Part shown: piece by piece, positions 1 to 8,559 of the stretch | Layout of the letters: each line of letters opens with the position of its first letter | Position numbering within the stretch: position 1 is the stretch's first letter | Source: Sphingomonas sp. R-74633 | GTDB lineage: Bacteria > Pseudomonadota > Alphaproteobacteria > Sphingomonadales > Sphingomonadaceae | Length of the DNA: 64,000 bases | NCBI RefSeq assembly: GCF_013416555.1 | Contig: NZ_JACCFG010000006.1 | Span: forward strand, 124,001 to 188,000 | Direction of reading: 5' to 3' | Notes under the pieces: generated by a model | Database searches by the model: none | Told to the model about the DNA's origin: nothing | What the model saw: only the letters and a program-made list of their open reading frames with translations | Program-made: the position numbers and the translations under genes

Positions 1-2
1 CG

Positions 3-677
3 CCCGAGCGGATCGAGGTGTACGACAACAGCCACATCCAAGGCACCAATGCGCTGGGCGCGATGGTCGTGGCGGGGCCCGAGGGCTTCCAGAAGAACCA
101 GTATCGCAAGTTCAACATCAAGCGCGCCGAGACCGCGCCGGGCGACGACTATGCGATGATGCGCGAAGTGCTCAGCCGCCGCTTTGCCCGCGCGCAGGAA
201 GAGGACCCCGACCGGCAGGGCGGCAACTGGCCCGACCTCGTGCTGCTCGACGGCGGGCGGGGACAGTTGAATGCTGCCAAGGCGGTGCTCGAGGATCTCG
301 GCATCGAGGATGTCTGCATGGTCGGCGTGGCCAAGGGGCCGCATCACGGGCGTGACGGCCGCGAGGTGTTCCACTTGATGGACGGGCGTGAGCTGATGCT
401 GCCGGTCAACTCGCCGACGCTGTTCTATCTCCAGCGGCTGCGCGACGAAGTGCACCGCTTCGCGATCGGCGCGCACCGCGAGAAGCGCGCCAAGGCGATC
501 GGGGCGAGCCCGCTCGACGAAGTCCCCGGGATCGGCCCGGCGCGCAAAAAGGCGCTGCTGATGCATTTCGGCACGGCGCGGGCAGTGCGCGCGGCGAGTC
601 TGGAGGATTTGCAGAAGGCGCCGGGCGTCAGCGCGGGGGTCGCGCAGCAGGTCTATGATTATTTCCATTCCCGCTGA
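3..677 (+). CDS. uvrC: UvrC excinuclease subunit C, C-terminal part (5' truncated by the window edge)
   Basis: The reading frame is open from base 3 with no start, so the gene begins upstream; 224 residues remain. UvrC makes both incisions of nucleotide excision repair in the UvrBC complex. What is visible is the RNase H-like 5'-nuclease half, with the conserved VYDNSHIQG and LLDGGRGQLNAA stretches that carry catalytic Asp residues and the DEVHRFAIGAHR stretch with the His. A tandem helix-hairpin-helix DNA-binding tail follows (DEVPGIGPARKKALL, then a second hairpin ending at KAPGVSAGVAQQVYDYF). The GIY-YIG and UvrB-binding parts lie outside the window. Confidence 0.97.
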   Translation, partial: PERIEVYDNSHIQGTNALGAMVVAGPEGFQKNQYRKFNIKRAETAPGDDYAMMREVLSRRFARAQEEDPDRQGGNWPDLVLLDGGRGQLNAAKAVLEDLGIEDVCMVGVAKGPHHGRDGREVFHLMDGRELMLPVNSPTLFYLQRLRDEVHRFAIGAHREKRAKAIGASPLDEVPGIGPARKKALLMHFGTARAVRAASLEDLQKAPGVSAGVAQQVYDYFHSR

Positions 678-741
678 ATTGCCGCTTGCCTGAAAAGCCG
701 GGACTTTCGAAACACTAGTCCCAGGTTCCGGGGAGGATTCG

Positions 742-3534
742 ATGGTTCGGCGTTTGATTGTTGCGGCCCTGCTGTGCGGCACGGCCGGGGTAGCCCATGC
801 GGGCGACAAGCCGCTCTACCAATCGGTCCCCGCCTGGGTGACGCTCGCGCCCGAGCCTGCCACCGCCAATCCGGGCAGCGACGCGCCGGCGATGATGATC
901 AGCGACGTCCAGGCGCGTCTCGCCGACGGGCAGAGCTGGGTCTATTATGAGCGCGCCGCGCGGCTCACGACGATCCAGACGGTGTCCTCCGCCGGCACGG
1001 TGAAGATCGACTGGCAGCCCGCGCATGGCGACCTGATCGTCCACAGCGTCGACATCCTGCGCGGCGGCAAGCGGATCGATGCGCTGAAGGGCGCCAAGTT
1101 CACCGTGATCCAGCGCGAGCAGGGGCTCGAGCGGATGATGCTCGACGGCCGGCTGACCGCGACGCTGGCGGTGGAGGGGCTCCAGGTCGGCGACGTGCTC
1201 GACCTGCGCTATTCGGTCACCAGCAAGGACCCGACGCTCAAGGGCAATGCCGTGGCGATGGCGCCGATCATCGCCGAGCCGGTCAAGATCGGCTTCGCGC
1301 GGACCCGGCTGCTCTGGCCGACCGGCACCGATGTGAAGTGGAAGGCCTATTCCGAAGGCGCTGTGCCCGAGCAGCGCGATGCCGGCGGCTGGCACGAAAT
1401 GCTGTTCAAGCAGCCGGTGATGCGCCAGCAGCCGAGCCCGGGGAGGATGCCCGGGCGCTTTTTCAAGCCGCCGATCGTCGAGGCGACGACCTTCCCGGAC
1501 TGGCAGTCGGTGTCGAAGACGATGGAGCCGCTATACCGCACCCAGGGGCTGATCGCCCCGGGCAGCCTGCTTGCAGCCGAAGTGGCGAAGATCGCCGCGG
1601 CAGAGAGGGATCCGCTGCGCCGCACCGCGGCGGCGCTGGCGCTGGTCCAGGGCAAGGTCCGCTATCTGTTCAAGGGCATGGACAACGGCAATTACGTGCC
1701 CCAGTCGCCCGCCGAGACCTGGGCGACCAAGTACGGTGACTGCAAGGCCAAGACGCTGCTGCTGCTCGCCATCCTGCACGAACTCGGCGTCGATGCCGAG
1801 CCGACTCTGGCCAATCTCGGCATGGGCGATCTTGTCGCGGCGCGGCTGCCCTCGCCGGGGGCGTTCAACCATATCTTCGTCGTCGCGCGGGTGAACGGAC
1901 AGACGCTCTGGCTCGATGGCACCGCGTCGGGCACCTATCTGGAGGACATCGCCGACGTGCCGATCTCCGGCTGGGTGCTGCCGTTGCGCCCCGCGGGCGC
2001 AGTGATCGAGGAAGCGCCGAACCGCGCGCCGGCCCGGGCGGCGCAGGTCGGCACGCTCAACGTCGATCTGCGCGGCGGGATCAACCTGCCGGCGCCGTTC
2101 GAGGCCGAAGTCATGCTGCGCGGTTCGTCGGCGGACATGATCCGCAACATCGCGGCCAATACCGACAAGAAGGAGATCCGCGAGCAGTTCCAGCGGCTGG
2201 TCCCCTTCGGCGGCGGCGATACGCTGGTCACCGCCAGCGACGTGGCGTTCGACGAGGCGGCGGGTACCGCCACGATCAAGCTGAGCGGCATCGCCATGCC
2301 GCGCTGGAATTATGCCGATCGCCGCTATCGCTACGACATCACGACGGGCGGCGGCTTCACCATGCCCGATCGCTCGCGCGCCACCTGGAAGGACATTCCG
2401 GTGGAGACCGGCAGTGCGATGCGCTCGAAGCGGACGATCCGGATGCAGCTGCCCGATGGCGGGACCGGCTTCGGCTTTGAGGGCAATCCGGTGATCGAGG
2501 CCGACCTTCCCGGCGGCATGCACGCGGTGCGCAAGGCGGTGATCGCCGGCGAGGTGTTGACCATCGATTTCGAGGACAGCCAGACCGGCGCCGAGATCGC
2601 CCCGGCCGATTTCACCACCGCGCGTGCACAGTTCGCCGAGGCGAAGAACCGCCGGCTCGGCGCGCGGACGGTGGCGGGCTATCCCTCGCCCTGGCACGGC
2701 GTGCCCGCCGCCAAGGCTGCGCACCGCTATGATGTCGTGCTGGCGCGCTATGCGAGCTACATCGCCGACAAGCCCGAGGAGCCGGGCCGCTATGTGCTGC
2801 GGGCGGGCTTCCTCAATTCGATATTCGAGCGCGACAAGGCGATCGCCGATCTCGATAAGGCAATCGCGATCCAGGCCGATGCCGCCAGCTATCGGCGCCG
2901 GGCCGGGATCTATGAGCAGACCGGCAACCGCAAGGCGGCGATCGCGGACTATCGCGCCGCGCTCGATCTCGATCCCGGCGACGCTGCGACGCTGGGGCCG
3001 CTCACCGCGCTGATGGTCGAGACCGGCGAGAAGCAGGCCGCGCTGACGATGCTCGACGAGAAGATCGCCGAGGAAGGTGAGGACATGCCGACGATGCTCT
3101 CGATCAAGGCGACCGCGCTGTCGCGCGCCGGCGATGCCGAGGGCGCGATCGCGGCAAGCGACGCGGCGATCGAGAAGAAGCCGGGCAATGGCCAGCTGCT
3201 CAACAATCGTTGCTGGATCAGGGGCACGATGAACGTGCAGCTCGACGGCGCGCTGGCCGACTGCACCCGCGCGATCCAGCTGAGCAGCGACACCGCCGCC
3301 GCGCTCGACAGCCGGGCGATGGTCTATTTCCGCATGGGCAAGCTTACCGAGGCGCTGGCCGACCTCGACGCGGCGCTCGAGCAGCGGCCCTCGGCCGCGT
3401 CGAGCCTGTTCCTGCGCGGGGTGGTGAAGGCCAAGATGGGCAAGGCGAAGGAAGGCCAGGCGGACATCGCCGACGCGCGACTCCTCTCGCCCAAGGTCGA
3501 CGCCGATTATGCGCGCTGGGGGATCAGGGGATAA
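742..3534 (+). CDS. Secreted DUF3857 / transglutaminase-like / TPR protein
   Basis: 930 residues. The start ATG follows a good GGGGAGG ribosome site. A Sec signal peptide ends near AHA at residues 19-21. A DUF3857-like region fills roughly residues 50-260. A transglutaminase-like core follows, with a plausible triad: Cys334 in GDCKAK, His377 in FNHIF, Asp392 in LWLDGT. From about residue 670 to the end are TPR-type helical repeats. Related sphingomonad and Bacteroidetes proteins of this layout are periplasmic and mostly uncharacterised. The substrate is unknown; a peptidase or transamidase role is only inferred from the intact triad. It stands alone between uvrC and the deacetylase. Confidence 0.85.
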   Translation: MVRRLIVAALLCGTAGVAHAGDKPLYQSVPAWVTLAPEPATANPGSDAPAMMISDVQARLADGQSWVYYERAARLTTIQTVSSAGTVKIDWQPAHGDLIVHSVDILRGGKRIDALKGAKFTVIQREQGLERMMLDGRLTATLAVEGLQVGDVLDLRYSVTSKDPTLKGNAVAMAPIIAEPVKIGFARTRLLWPTGTDVKWKAYSEGAVPEQRDAGGWHEMLFKQPVMRQQPSPGRMPGRFFKPPIVEATTFPDWQSVSKTMEPLYRTQGLIAPGSLLAAEVAKIAAAERDPLRRTAAALALVQGKVRYLFKGMDNGNYVPQSPAETWATKYGDCKAKTLLLLAILHELGVDAEPTLANLGMGDLVAARLPSPGAFNHIFVVARVNGQTLWLDGTASGTYLEDIADVPISGWVLPLRPAGAVIEEAPNRAPARAAQVGTLNVDLRGGINLPAPFEAEVMLRGSSADMIRNIAANTDKKEIREQFQRLVPFGGGDTLVTASDVAFDEAAGTATIKLSGIAMPRWNYADRRYRYDITTGGGFTMPDRSRATWKDIPVETGSAMRSKRTIRMQLPDGGTGFGFEGNPVIEADLPGGMHAVRKAVIAGEVLTIDFEDSQTGAEIAPADFTTARAQFAEAKNRRLGARTVAGYPSPWHGVPAAKAAHRYDVVLARYASYIADKPEEPGRYVLRAGFLNSIFERDKAIADLDKAIAIQADAASYRRRAGIYEQTGNRKAAIADYRAALDLDPGDAATLGPLTALMVETGEKQAALTMLDEKIAEEGEDMPTMLSIKATALSRAGDAEGAIAASDAAIEKKPGNGQLLNNRCWIRGTMNVQLDGALADCTRAIQLSSDTAAALDSRAMVYFRMGKLTEALADLDAALEQRPSAASSLFLRGVVKAKMGKAKEGQADIADARLLSPKVDADYARWGIRG

Positions 3535-3570
3535 ACAGGCGTTCCGGGCACGCCATTCGCCTTTTCTTCA

Positions 3571-3591
3571 CGCCCCTGCGTTAAAGGGGCG
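3571..3591 (+). promoter_or_regulatory. Hairpin that sequesters the ribosome binding site of the deacetylase gene
   Basis: CGCCCCT (3571-3577) pairs perfectly with AGGGGCG (3585-3591) across a 7-base loop. The second arm is the Shine-Dalgarno sequence and ends 2 bases before the ATG at 3594. If it forms in the mRNA it would hide the ribosome site. No function is known. Confidence 0.4.
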
Positions 3592-3593
3592 GA

Positions 3594-4550
3594 ATGGCTA
3601 CCCGGGTCTTCATCACGATCGACACCGAGATCATGTGGCGGCACCACGTCGCCGGGCTCGATGTCGATACGATCGTCCAGCGCTCGCTGGAGCCCGCCAA
3701 TGTCGGCGTCGCCTGGCAGCTCGAGCAGCTTGCCCGGCACGATCTCAAGGCCTGTTTCTTCGTCGATCCGATGCCGGCGCTGGTCTATGGGCTCGACCCG
3801 ATCAAGCGCGTCGTTGGCGCGATCCTCGAGGCGGGGCAGGAAGTGCAGCTGCACCTCCACCCGAACTGGACCGGGGCGCATGCCGGCGACAAGGGCACGA
3901 CCTATGGCGCGTTCGAGCTGATCGACTATAGCTTGGAGGAACAGGTCGAGCTGCTCGCCGGCGCCTCCGACATGCTGGTCGCCTGCGGGGCACCCGAGCC
4001 GGTGGCGTTCCGTTCCGGCTCCTATTCAGCGAGTGACGACACGCTGGCCGCACTCGCGCAGCTCGGTTTCGAATATGACAGCAGCCACAATGGCTCCGAA
4101 CATCCCTGGCCGAGCGCGATCGGGCTTGGCGAGCGGCAGATCGCGCCGATCGAGCATCGCGGGATCATCGAAGTGCCGGTCACGCTGATCGAGGACCGCG
4201 CCGGGCATCTGCGCCATTTCCAGATCTGCGCGCTGTCGGCGGGCGAAATGCGCGCCGCGCTCGATCATGCCGTGCTGCGCAGCCATTCGGCAGTCACGAT
4301 CGTCAGCCACGGCTTCGAACTTGCAAATCGCGCCGGGACGCGGCCTAACGCCGTGCACGTACGGCGCTTCGAGGCGCTGTGCCGCATGTTGGCCAGCCGC
4401 CGGGGGGTGTTGGTGACCGAATTTTTCGCAGACCGGCCGCGCATGGCGCTCGGGCAGGACGACGCGCCGCTCGGGCCGAGCCTGATCCGCACGCGCTGGC
4501 GCCAGGCCGAGCAGCTCTGGTCGAACCTCGTCGAGGAGCGCGCTGCGTGA
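3594..4550 (+). CDS. Polysaccharide deacetylase family protein
   Basis: 318 residues, no signal peptide, so probably cytoplasmic. The N-terminus FITIDTE supplies the family Asp (D10), and QLHLHPNW gives the paired metal-binding His (H87, H89); FRSGSYSASDDTL near residue 145 resembles the arginine motif of NodB-type carbohydrate esterases. It probably hydrolyses an N- or O-acetyl group on a glycan or nucleotide-sugar derived precursor; the substrate cannot be told. The stop codon overlaps the GTG of the next gene, an acetyltransferase-like protein, suggesting a coupled two-gene module for surface-polysaccharide modification. Confidence 0.85.
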   Translation: MATRVFITIDTEIMWRHHVAGLDVDTIVQRSLEPANVGVAWQLEQLARHDLKACFFVDPMPALVYGLDPIKRVVGAILEAGQEVQLHLHPNWTGAHAGDKGTTYGAFELIDYSLEEQVELLAGASDMLVACGAPEPVAFRSGSYSASDDTLAALAQLGFEYDSSHNGSEHPWPSAIGLGERQIAPIEHRGIIEVPVTLIEDRAGHLRHFQICALSAGEMRAALDHAVLRSHSAVTIVSHGFELANRAGTRPNAVHVRRFEALCRMLASRRGVLVTEFFADRPRMALGQDDAPLGPSLIRTRWRQAEQLWSNLVEERAA

Positions 4551-5497
4551 ATGCGATGAGCGACGTTACCGCCGAAGTGGCCCAAGCCAGGCCGACGAGC
4601 CTCAAGTTCGAGATCGGCGCGCGCACGCTGGCGACGATCCAGCGCTATCTGGTGCGCATCCCGCTGACCCTCGACGAAGCCCGCGCCGATCGTCTGCCGG
4701 TGCTCGCGCCGCTGCCGCGCGAGGCGCATGGCTATGTCGTCACTTCGCTGCCCGAGCATCTGCTGCCGGCGCTGGTCAAGGCATCGGGCGACATGCTGCC
4801 CTTCGTCCGCCAGCGCTACACGCGCTATTTCACCGATTTCGGCGTCGGCTTCGATGCCTGGTGGAATGGCCTCTCGTCCAACGCCCGCCAGGGGATCAAG
4901 CGCAAGGCCAAGAAGATCGCGGCCGAGAGCGGCGGCGAGCTCGATGTCCGCGCGTTCCAGGCGCCGCACGAGCTCGAGGCATTCCACGACGTCGCCCGGC
5001 GGATTTCGCTGCGCACCTATCAGGAGCGCCTGCTCGGTTCGGGCCTGCCCGATAGCCCCGAATTCCTCGCGACGATGATCGCGCAGGGCGCCGCCGGTCA
5101 GGTCCGTGCCTGGCTGCTCTATATCGCGGGCGAGCCGGCTGCCTATCTCTATTGCCCGGTGATCGAGGGCGGCGTGGTGATCTACGCCTATGTCGGCCAT
5201 GACCCGGCGTTCAACGACCTGTCGCCCGGCGCGGTGTTGCAGCTCGAGGCGATGCGCGACCTGTTCGACGAGGGGAAATTCGCCCGCTTCGACTTCACCG
5301 AGGGCGAGGGCCAGCACAAGCGCCAGTTCGCTACCGGCGGCGTGGACTGCGTCGACCTGTTCCTGCTGCGGCCGTCGCTCGCCAACCGGGTGACGATGGG
5401 CGCGCTTGGCGGGTTCAATCGCGGGGTTGCGGGCGTGAAGGCGCTGGTGAAGCGCGTTGGCGCGGAGAAGCTGGCGAAGAAGGTTCGGCGGGGCTGA
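4547..5497 (+). CDS. GNAT-superfamily acetyltransferase of the FemAB/CelD-BcsL type
   Basis: About 316 residues from the GTG that overlaps the preceding stop (GTGA); an in-frame ATG at 4556 is an alternative start. The C-terminal half (AWLLYIAGEPAAYLYCPV, then YAYVGHDPAFNDLSPGAVL and FDFTEGEGQHKRQFATG) has the look of the CelD/BcsL acetyltransferase domain (Pfam Acetyltransf_6), found in exopolysaccharide and cellulose clusters. The N-terminus has no signal peptide. Coupling to the deacetylase suggests the two act on the same glycan or precursor. Exact acyl donor and acceptor are unknown. Confidence 0.8.
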   Translation: MNAMSDVTAEVAQARPTSLKFEIGARTLATIQRYLVRIPLTLDEARADRLPVLAPLPREAHGYVVTSLPEHLLPALVKASGDMLPFVRQRYTRYFTDFGVGFDAWWNGLSSNARQGIKRKAKKIAAESGGELDVRAFQAPHELEAFHDVARRISLRTYQERLLGSGLPDSPEFLATMIAQGAAGQVRAWLLYIAGEPAAYLYCPVIEGGVVIYAYVGHDPAFNDLSPGAVLQLEAMRDLFDEGKFARFDFTEGEGQHKRQFATGGVDCVDLFLLRPSLANRVTMGALGGFNRGVAGVKALVKRVGAEKLAKKVRRG

Positions 5498-5498
5498 A

Positions 5499-5613
5499 CT
5501 CCCACTCCCCGGAACGGGGAGGGGGGCCGGGGGAGGGGTACTCTCTCCAAGCTACAAAGCCCGTTGAGACTCCCCCTCCCCAACCCCTCCCCTGAAGGGG
5601 AGGGGCAGACTAT
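5499..5613 (+). repeat. REPIN-like inverted-repeat doublet, CTCCCC type
   Basis: Two C/G-rich palindromes face each other. The first is CTCCCC-n5-GGGGAG around 5506-5522, with a G-rich tail to 5538. The second, inverted, is CCCCTCCCC-tgaa-GGGGAGGGG at 5585-5606, with its own flank from 5571. It fills the gap between the acetyltransferase and recO and ends just before recO. It resembles the longer element at 24990-25157. Confidence 0.75.
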
Positions 5614-5622
5614 AGACCTCCC

Positions 5623-6354
5623 ATGCACCTGCGCGCCGAAGCCATTATCCTTTCCGTTCGCGCGCATGGCGAGCACGGCGCGATCGTGCGGGCGTTCACC
5701 GAGGAGCATGGCGTCCAGCCGGGCTATGTCCGTGGCGGGCATGGGCGGACGATGCGGCCGGTGCTCCAGCCGGCGAACCTCGTGCAGGGCGAATGGCGCT
5801 CGCGGACCGAGGAGGCGCTGGCGGGGCTGACCGTCGAGCTGCTCCACAGCCGCGCGGCGATGTTCTCCGAAGCCTTGCCCGCCGCTGCCTTCCAATGGGC
5901 GACCGCGCTCTCCGCCTTCGCGCTGCCCGAGGCCTTGCCCTATCCACGGCTCTATGCCGCGCTCGACGGCGTACTCGCCGCAATCGAGGCGGCACCGGCG
6001 GCGCGGGGCTGGGCAGTGGCGATGGTGCGCTACGAGCTGTTGCTGCTCGCCGAACTCGGCTTCGGGCTCGACCTCGAGCATTGCGCGGCGACGGGGCGCA
6101 ACGACGACCTGGCCTATGTCAGCCCAAAGAGCGGGATCGCGGTCAGCCGGATCGGCGCCGAGGGCTATGAGGCGCGGCTGCTCCGCCTGCCGCGCTTCCT
6201 GGTCGAGGGCGGTGAGGCCGGGTGGGAGGACATACTCGACGGGTTCAGGCTCACCGGCCACTTCCTCGAGCGCGACCTGCTGATCGGAAAAGGCGCCGAA
6301 CTGCTCGCAGCGCGGGCGCGGCTGGTCGATCGGTTGAAGCGCGCGGTTGCGTGA
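5623..6354 (+). CDS. recO: DNA repair protein RecO
   Basis: 243 residues, the usual length. RecO works with RecF and RecR to load RecA on SSB-coated gaps. The N-terminal OB-fold region is recognisable (AIILSVRAHGEHGAIVRAFT, then GYVRGGHG) and is followed by the helical C-terminal domain (FELGFGLDLEHCAATG-like stretch at about residues 140-156). The alphaproteobacterial form has a single Cys here instead of a zinc cluster. It stands downstream of a repeat doublet and 48 bases before leuB. Confidence 0.93.
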   Translation: MHLRAEAIILSVRAHGEHGAIVRAFTEEHGVQPGYVRGGHGRTMRPVLQPANLVQGEWRSRTEEALAGLTVELLHSRAAMFSEALPAAAFQWATALSAFALPEALPYPRLYAALDGVLAAIEAAPAARGWAVAMVRYELLLLAELGFGLDLEHCAATGRNDDLAYVSPKSGIAVSRIGAEGYEARLLRLPRFLVEGGEAGWEDILDGFRLTGHFLERDLLIGKGAELLAARARLVDRLKRAVA

Positions 6355-6402
6355 CGGACACAAGAGCGGCAAAGCGGGCGGCGAAGACGTGGGGAGCTTG
6401 AA

Positions 6403-7455
6403 TTGCCGCTGATTGCTGTACTGCCCGGGGACGGGATCGGGCCGGAAGTTACGCGCGAGGCGCGCCGGGTTTTGGAAGCGCTCGCGCTGGGGCTCGATTT
6501 CGAGGAGGCGCCGGTTGGCGGCGCGGCCTATCTGTTGACCGGCCGGCCGCTCCCCGACGAGACGCTCAACCTCGCCAAGAAGGCGAACGCCGTGCTGTTC
6601 GGCGCGATCGGCGATCCGCGCTTCGAAGCGCTCGAGCGGCGGCTGCGCCCCGAGGCGGCGCTGCTGGGCCTCCGCCGCGAACTCCAGCTCTTCGCCAATA
6701 TCCGTCCGGCGACGCTGTTCCCGGCGCTGGCCGACGCTTCGCCGCTCAAGCCCGAAGTGGTGAACGGGCTCGACATCGTCATCGTCCGCGAGCTGGTCGG
6801 CGATGTCTATTTCGGCGAGAAGGGCCGGCGCCACACCGTCGAGGGCCTGCGCCAGGGCTTCGACATCATGAGCTACAATGAAGTCGAAGTGGAGCGCATC
6901 GCCCGGGTCGGCTTCGAGATGGCCCGCCGCCGCAAGAAGAAGCTCTGCTCGGTGGACAAGGCCAATGTGCTCGAGACCTCGCAGCTATGGCGCGACGTCG
7001 TCAACGAAATGGCGACCGACTATTCCGACGTCCATCTGACCCACATGTATGTCGACAATGCCGCGATGCAGCTGGTGCGCGCGCCGACCTCGTTCGACGT
7101 GATCGTCACCGGCAATCTGTTCGGCGACATCCTCTCCGACCAGGCGAGTATGTGCGCCGGCTCGATCGGCATGCTGCCGTCGGCCTCGCTGCGCGCGTGG
7201 AGCGGGGACAATGGCCTGTACGAGCCGATCCACGGCTCGGCGCCCGACATTGCCGGCACCGGCAAGGCGAACCCCTGCGCGGCGATCCTCTCGGCGGCGA
7301 TGCTGCTGCGCCATTCGATCGGCAATGAGGAAGCAGCGCAGAAGGTCGAGCGCGCGGTCGAAGCGGCGCTCGCCGGTGGCGCGCGGACCGCGGATCTCGG
7401 CGGATCGATGTCGACCACCGAGATGGGCGATGCGGTGCTGAAGGCGCTCGCGTGA
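6403..7455 (+). CDS. leuB: 3-isopropylmalate dehydrogenase
   Basis: 350 residues from a TTG start; GGGGAG at 6391-6396 gives correct spacing, and the protein begins PLIAVLPGDGIGPEV as LeuB does. It oxidises and decarboxylates 3-isopropylmalate with NAD in leucine synthesis. Family marks are seen in order: the N-terminal nucleotide/substrate loop, the arginine stretch LRRELQLFANIRPA, the Lys/Asp active site region (SVDKANVLETS), and GNLFGDILSDQASM. The stop overlaps the GTG start of the glycosyltransferase, so the pair is co-transcribed although functionally unrelated. Confidence 0.96.
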   Translation: MPLIAVLPGDGIGPEVTREARRVLEALALGLDFEEAPVGGAAYLLTGRPLPDETLNLAKKANAVLFGAIGDPRFEALERRLRPEAALLGLRRELQLFANIRPATLFPALADASPLKPEVVNGLDIVIVRELVGDVYFGEKGRRHTVEGLRQGFDIMSYNEVEVERIARVGFEMARRRKKKLCSVDKANVLETSQLWRDVVNEMATDYSDVHLTHMYVDNAAMQLVRAPTSFDVIVTGNLFGDILSDQASMCAGSIGMLPSASLRAWSGDNGLYEPIHGSAPDIAGTGKANPCAAILSAAMLLRHSIGNEEAAQKVERAVEAALAGGARTADLGGSMSTTEMGDAVLKALA

Positions 7456-8555
7456 TCCCCGATCAGCTCGAACTGGCGGTCGTCATCCCGACCTTCAACG
7501 AGCGGGCGAACGTGCCGCTGCTGATCGAGAAGCTCGACGCGGCGCTGGCCGGGCGCAACTGGGAAGCGATCTTCGTCGACGACAACAGCCCGGACGGGAC
7601 GGCGGACGCCGCCCGCGAACTGGGGCGTCGCGATAGCCGCGTGCGCGTGATCCAGCGCATCGGCCGGCGCGGGCTTTCCTCGGCGTGCATCGAGGGCATG
7701 TGCGCCACCGCCGCGCCCTTCGTCGCAGTGATCGACGGCGACCTGCAGCATGACGAGACGCTGCTCCCGAAGATGCTCGACGCGCTGGAAGCCAGCGCCG
7801 AGCTCGACGTGGTGATCGGATCGCGTTTCGTCGATGGCGGCGGCACCGGCGAATGGGACGACGACCGCGTCGCCAAGTCGGCCTTCGCGACCAGGCTTTC
7901 CCGCAAAGTGCTCAAGGCCGATCTGTCGGACCCGATGAGCGGCTTCTTCATGATCCGCGCCGGCATCGTCCGCGATCTGGTGCCGACGCTCTCGGCGATC
8001 GGGTTCAAGATCCTGCTCGACATTATGACCGCGTCGCCCAGGCCGCTGAACTTCCTCGAGCTGCCCTATGTGTTCCGCACCCGCGCGCTCGGCGAGTCCA
8101 AGCTCGATTACGTCGTGGCGATGGAATATCTGATCGCGCTGTACGACCGGATGTTTGGCAAGGTCGTGCCGGTGCGCTTCGTGATGTTCTCAGGGATAGG
8201 CGCGCTCGGCGCGGGGGTGCATTTCCTGATCCTCGCGGCGTTCTTCCGCGGACTGAACTGGCCCTTCGTCGGCGCGACGATCCTCGCCACCGCGGTCGCG
8301 ATGACCTTCAACTTCTTCCTCAACAATGCGCTGACCTATCGCGAGCAACGGCTGAAGGGATTCGGCCCGATGCTGGGCGGCTGGGTGTCGTTCTGCGTGG
8401 TGTGCAGCGTCGGCGCAGCGGCGAATGTCGGCGTCGCGGCGTTCCTCCACAATGTCCAGCACGGCGACTGGCGCTTCGCGGCGCTCGCCGGGATCGCAGT
8501 GGCCGCGGTGTGGAATTTCGCGCTGTCGTCGCGCTTCGTCTGGGGGCGCTACTAG
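7452..8555 (+). CDS. Polyprenyl-phosphate sugar synthase (DPM1-like GT2) with C-terminal GtrA domain
   Basis: 367 residues from GTG overlapping the leuB stop. The GT2 catalytic half has VIPTFNERANVP, the nucleotide-sugar FVDDNSPDGT and the metal motif VIDGDLQHDE (D95, D97), closest to dolichyl-phosphate mannose synthases. From about residue 236 there are four membrane segments typical of GtrA-type flippase-like domains. The predicted product is a lipid-linked monosaccharide (mannose or glucose) and its movement across the membrane. The convergent neighbour is a PMT-family glycosyltransferase that would use such a donor. Confidence 0.88.
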   Translation: MIPDQLELAVVIPTFNERANVPLLIEKLDAALAGRNWEAIFVDDNSPDGTADAARELGRRDSRVRVIQRIGRRGLSSACIEGMCATAAPFVAVIDGDLQHDETLLPKMLDALEASAELDVVIGSRFVDGGGTGEWDDDRVAKSAFATRLSRKVLKADLSDPMSGFFMIRAGIVRDLVPTLSAIGFKILLDIMTASPRPLNFLELPYVFRTRALGESKLDYVVAMEYLIALYDRMFGKVVPVRFVMFSGIGALGAGVHFLILAAFFRGLNWPFVGATILATAVAMTFNFFLNNALTYREQRLKGFGPMLGGWVSFCVVCSVGAAANVGVAAFLHNVQHGDWRFAALAGIAVAAVWNFALSSRFVWGRY

Positions 8556-8559
8556 GCGC

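Noticed and set aside
4265..5317. Long minus-strand open frame opposite the acetyltransferase
   Set aside because: GC-rich third positions on the real gene create long shadow frames; the product is His/Arg/Asp-rich and has no start context.
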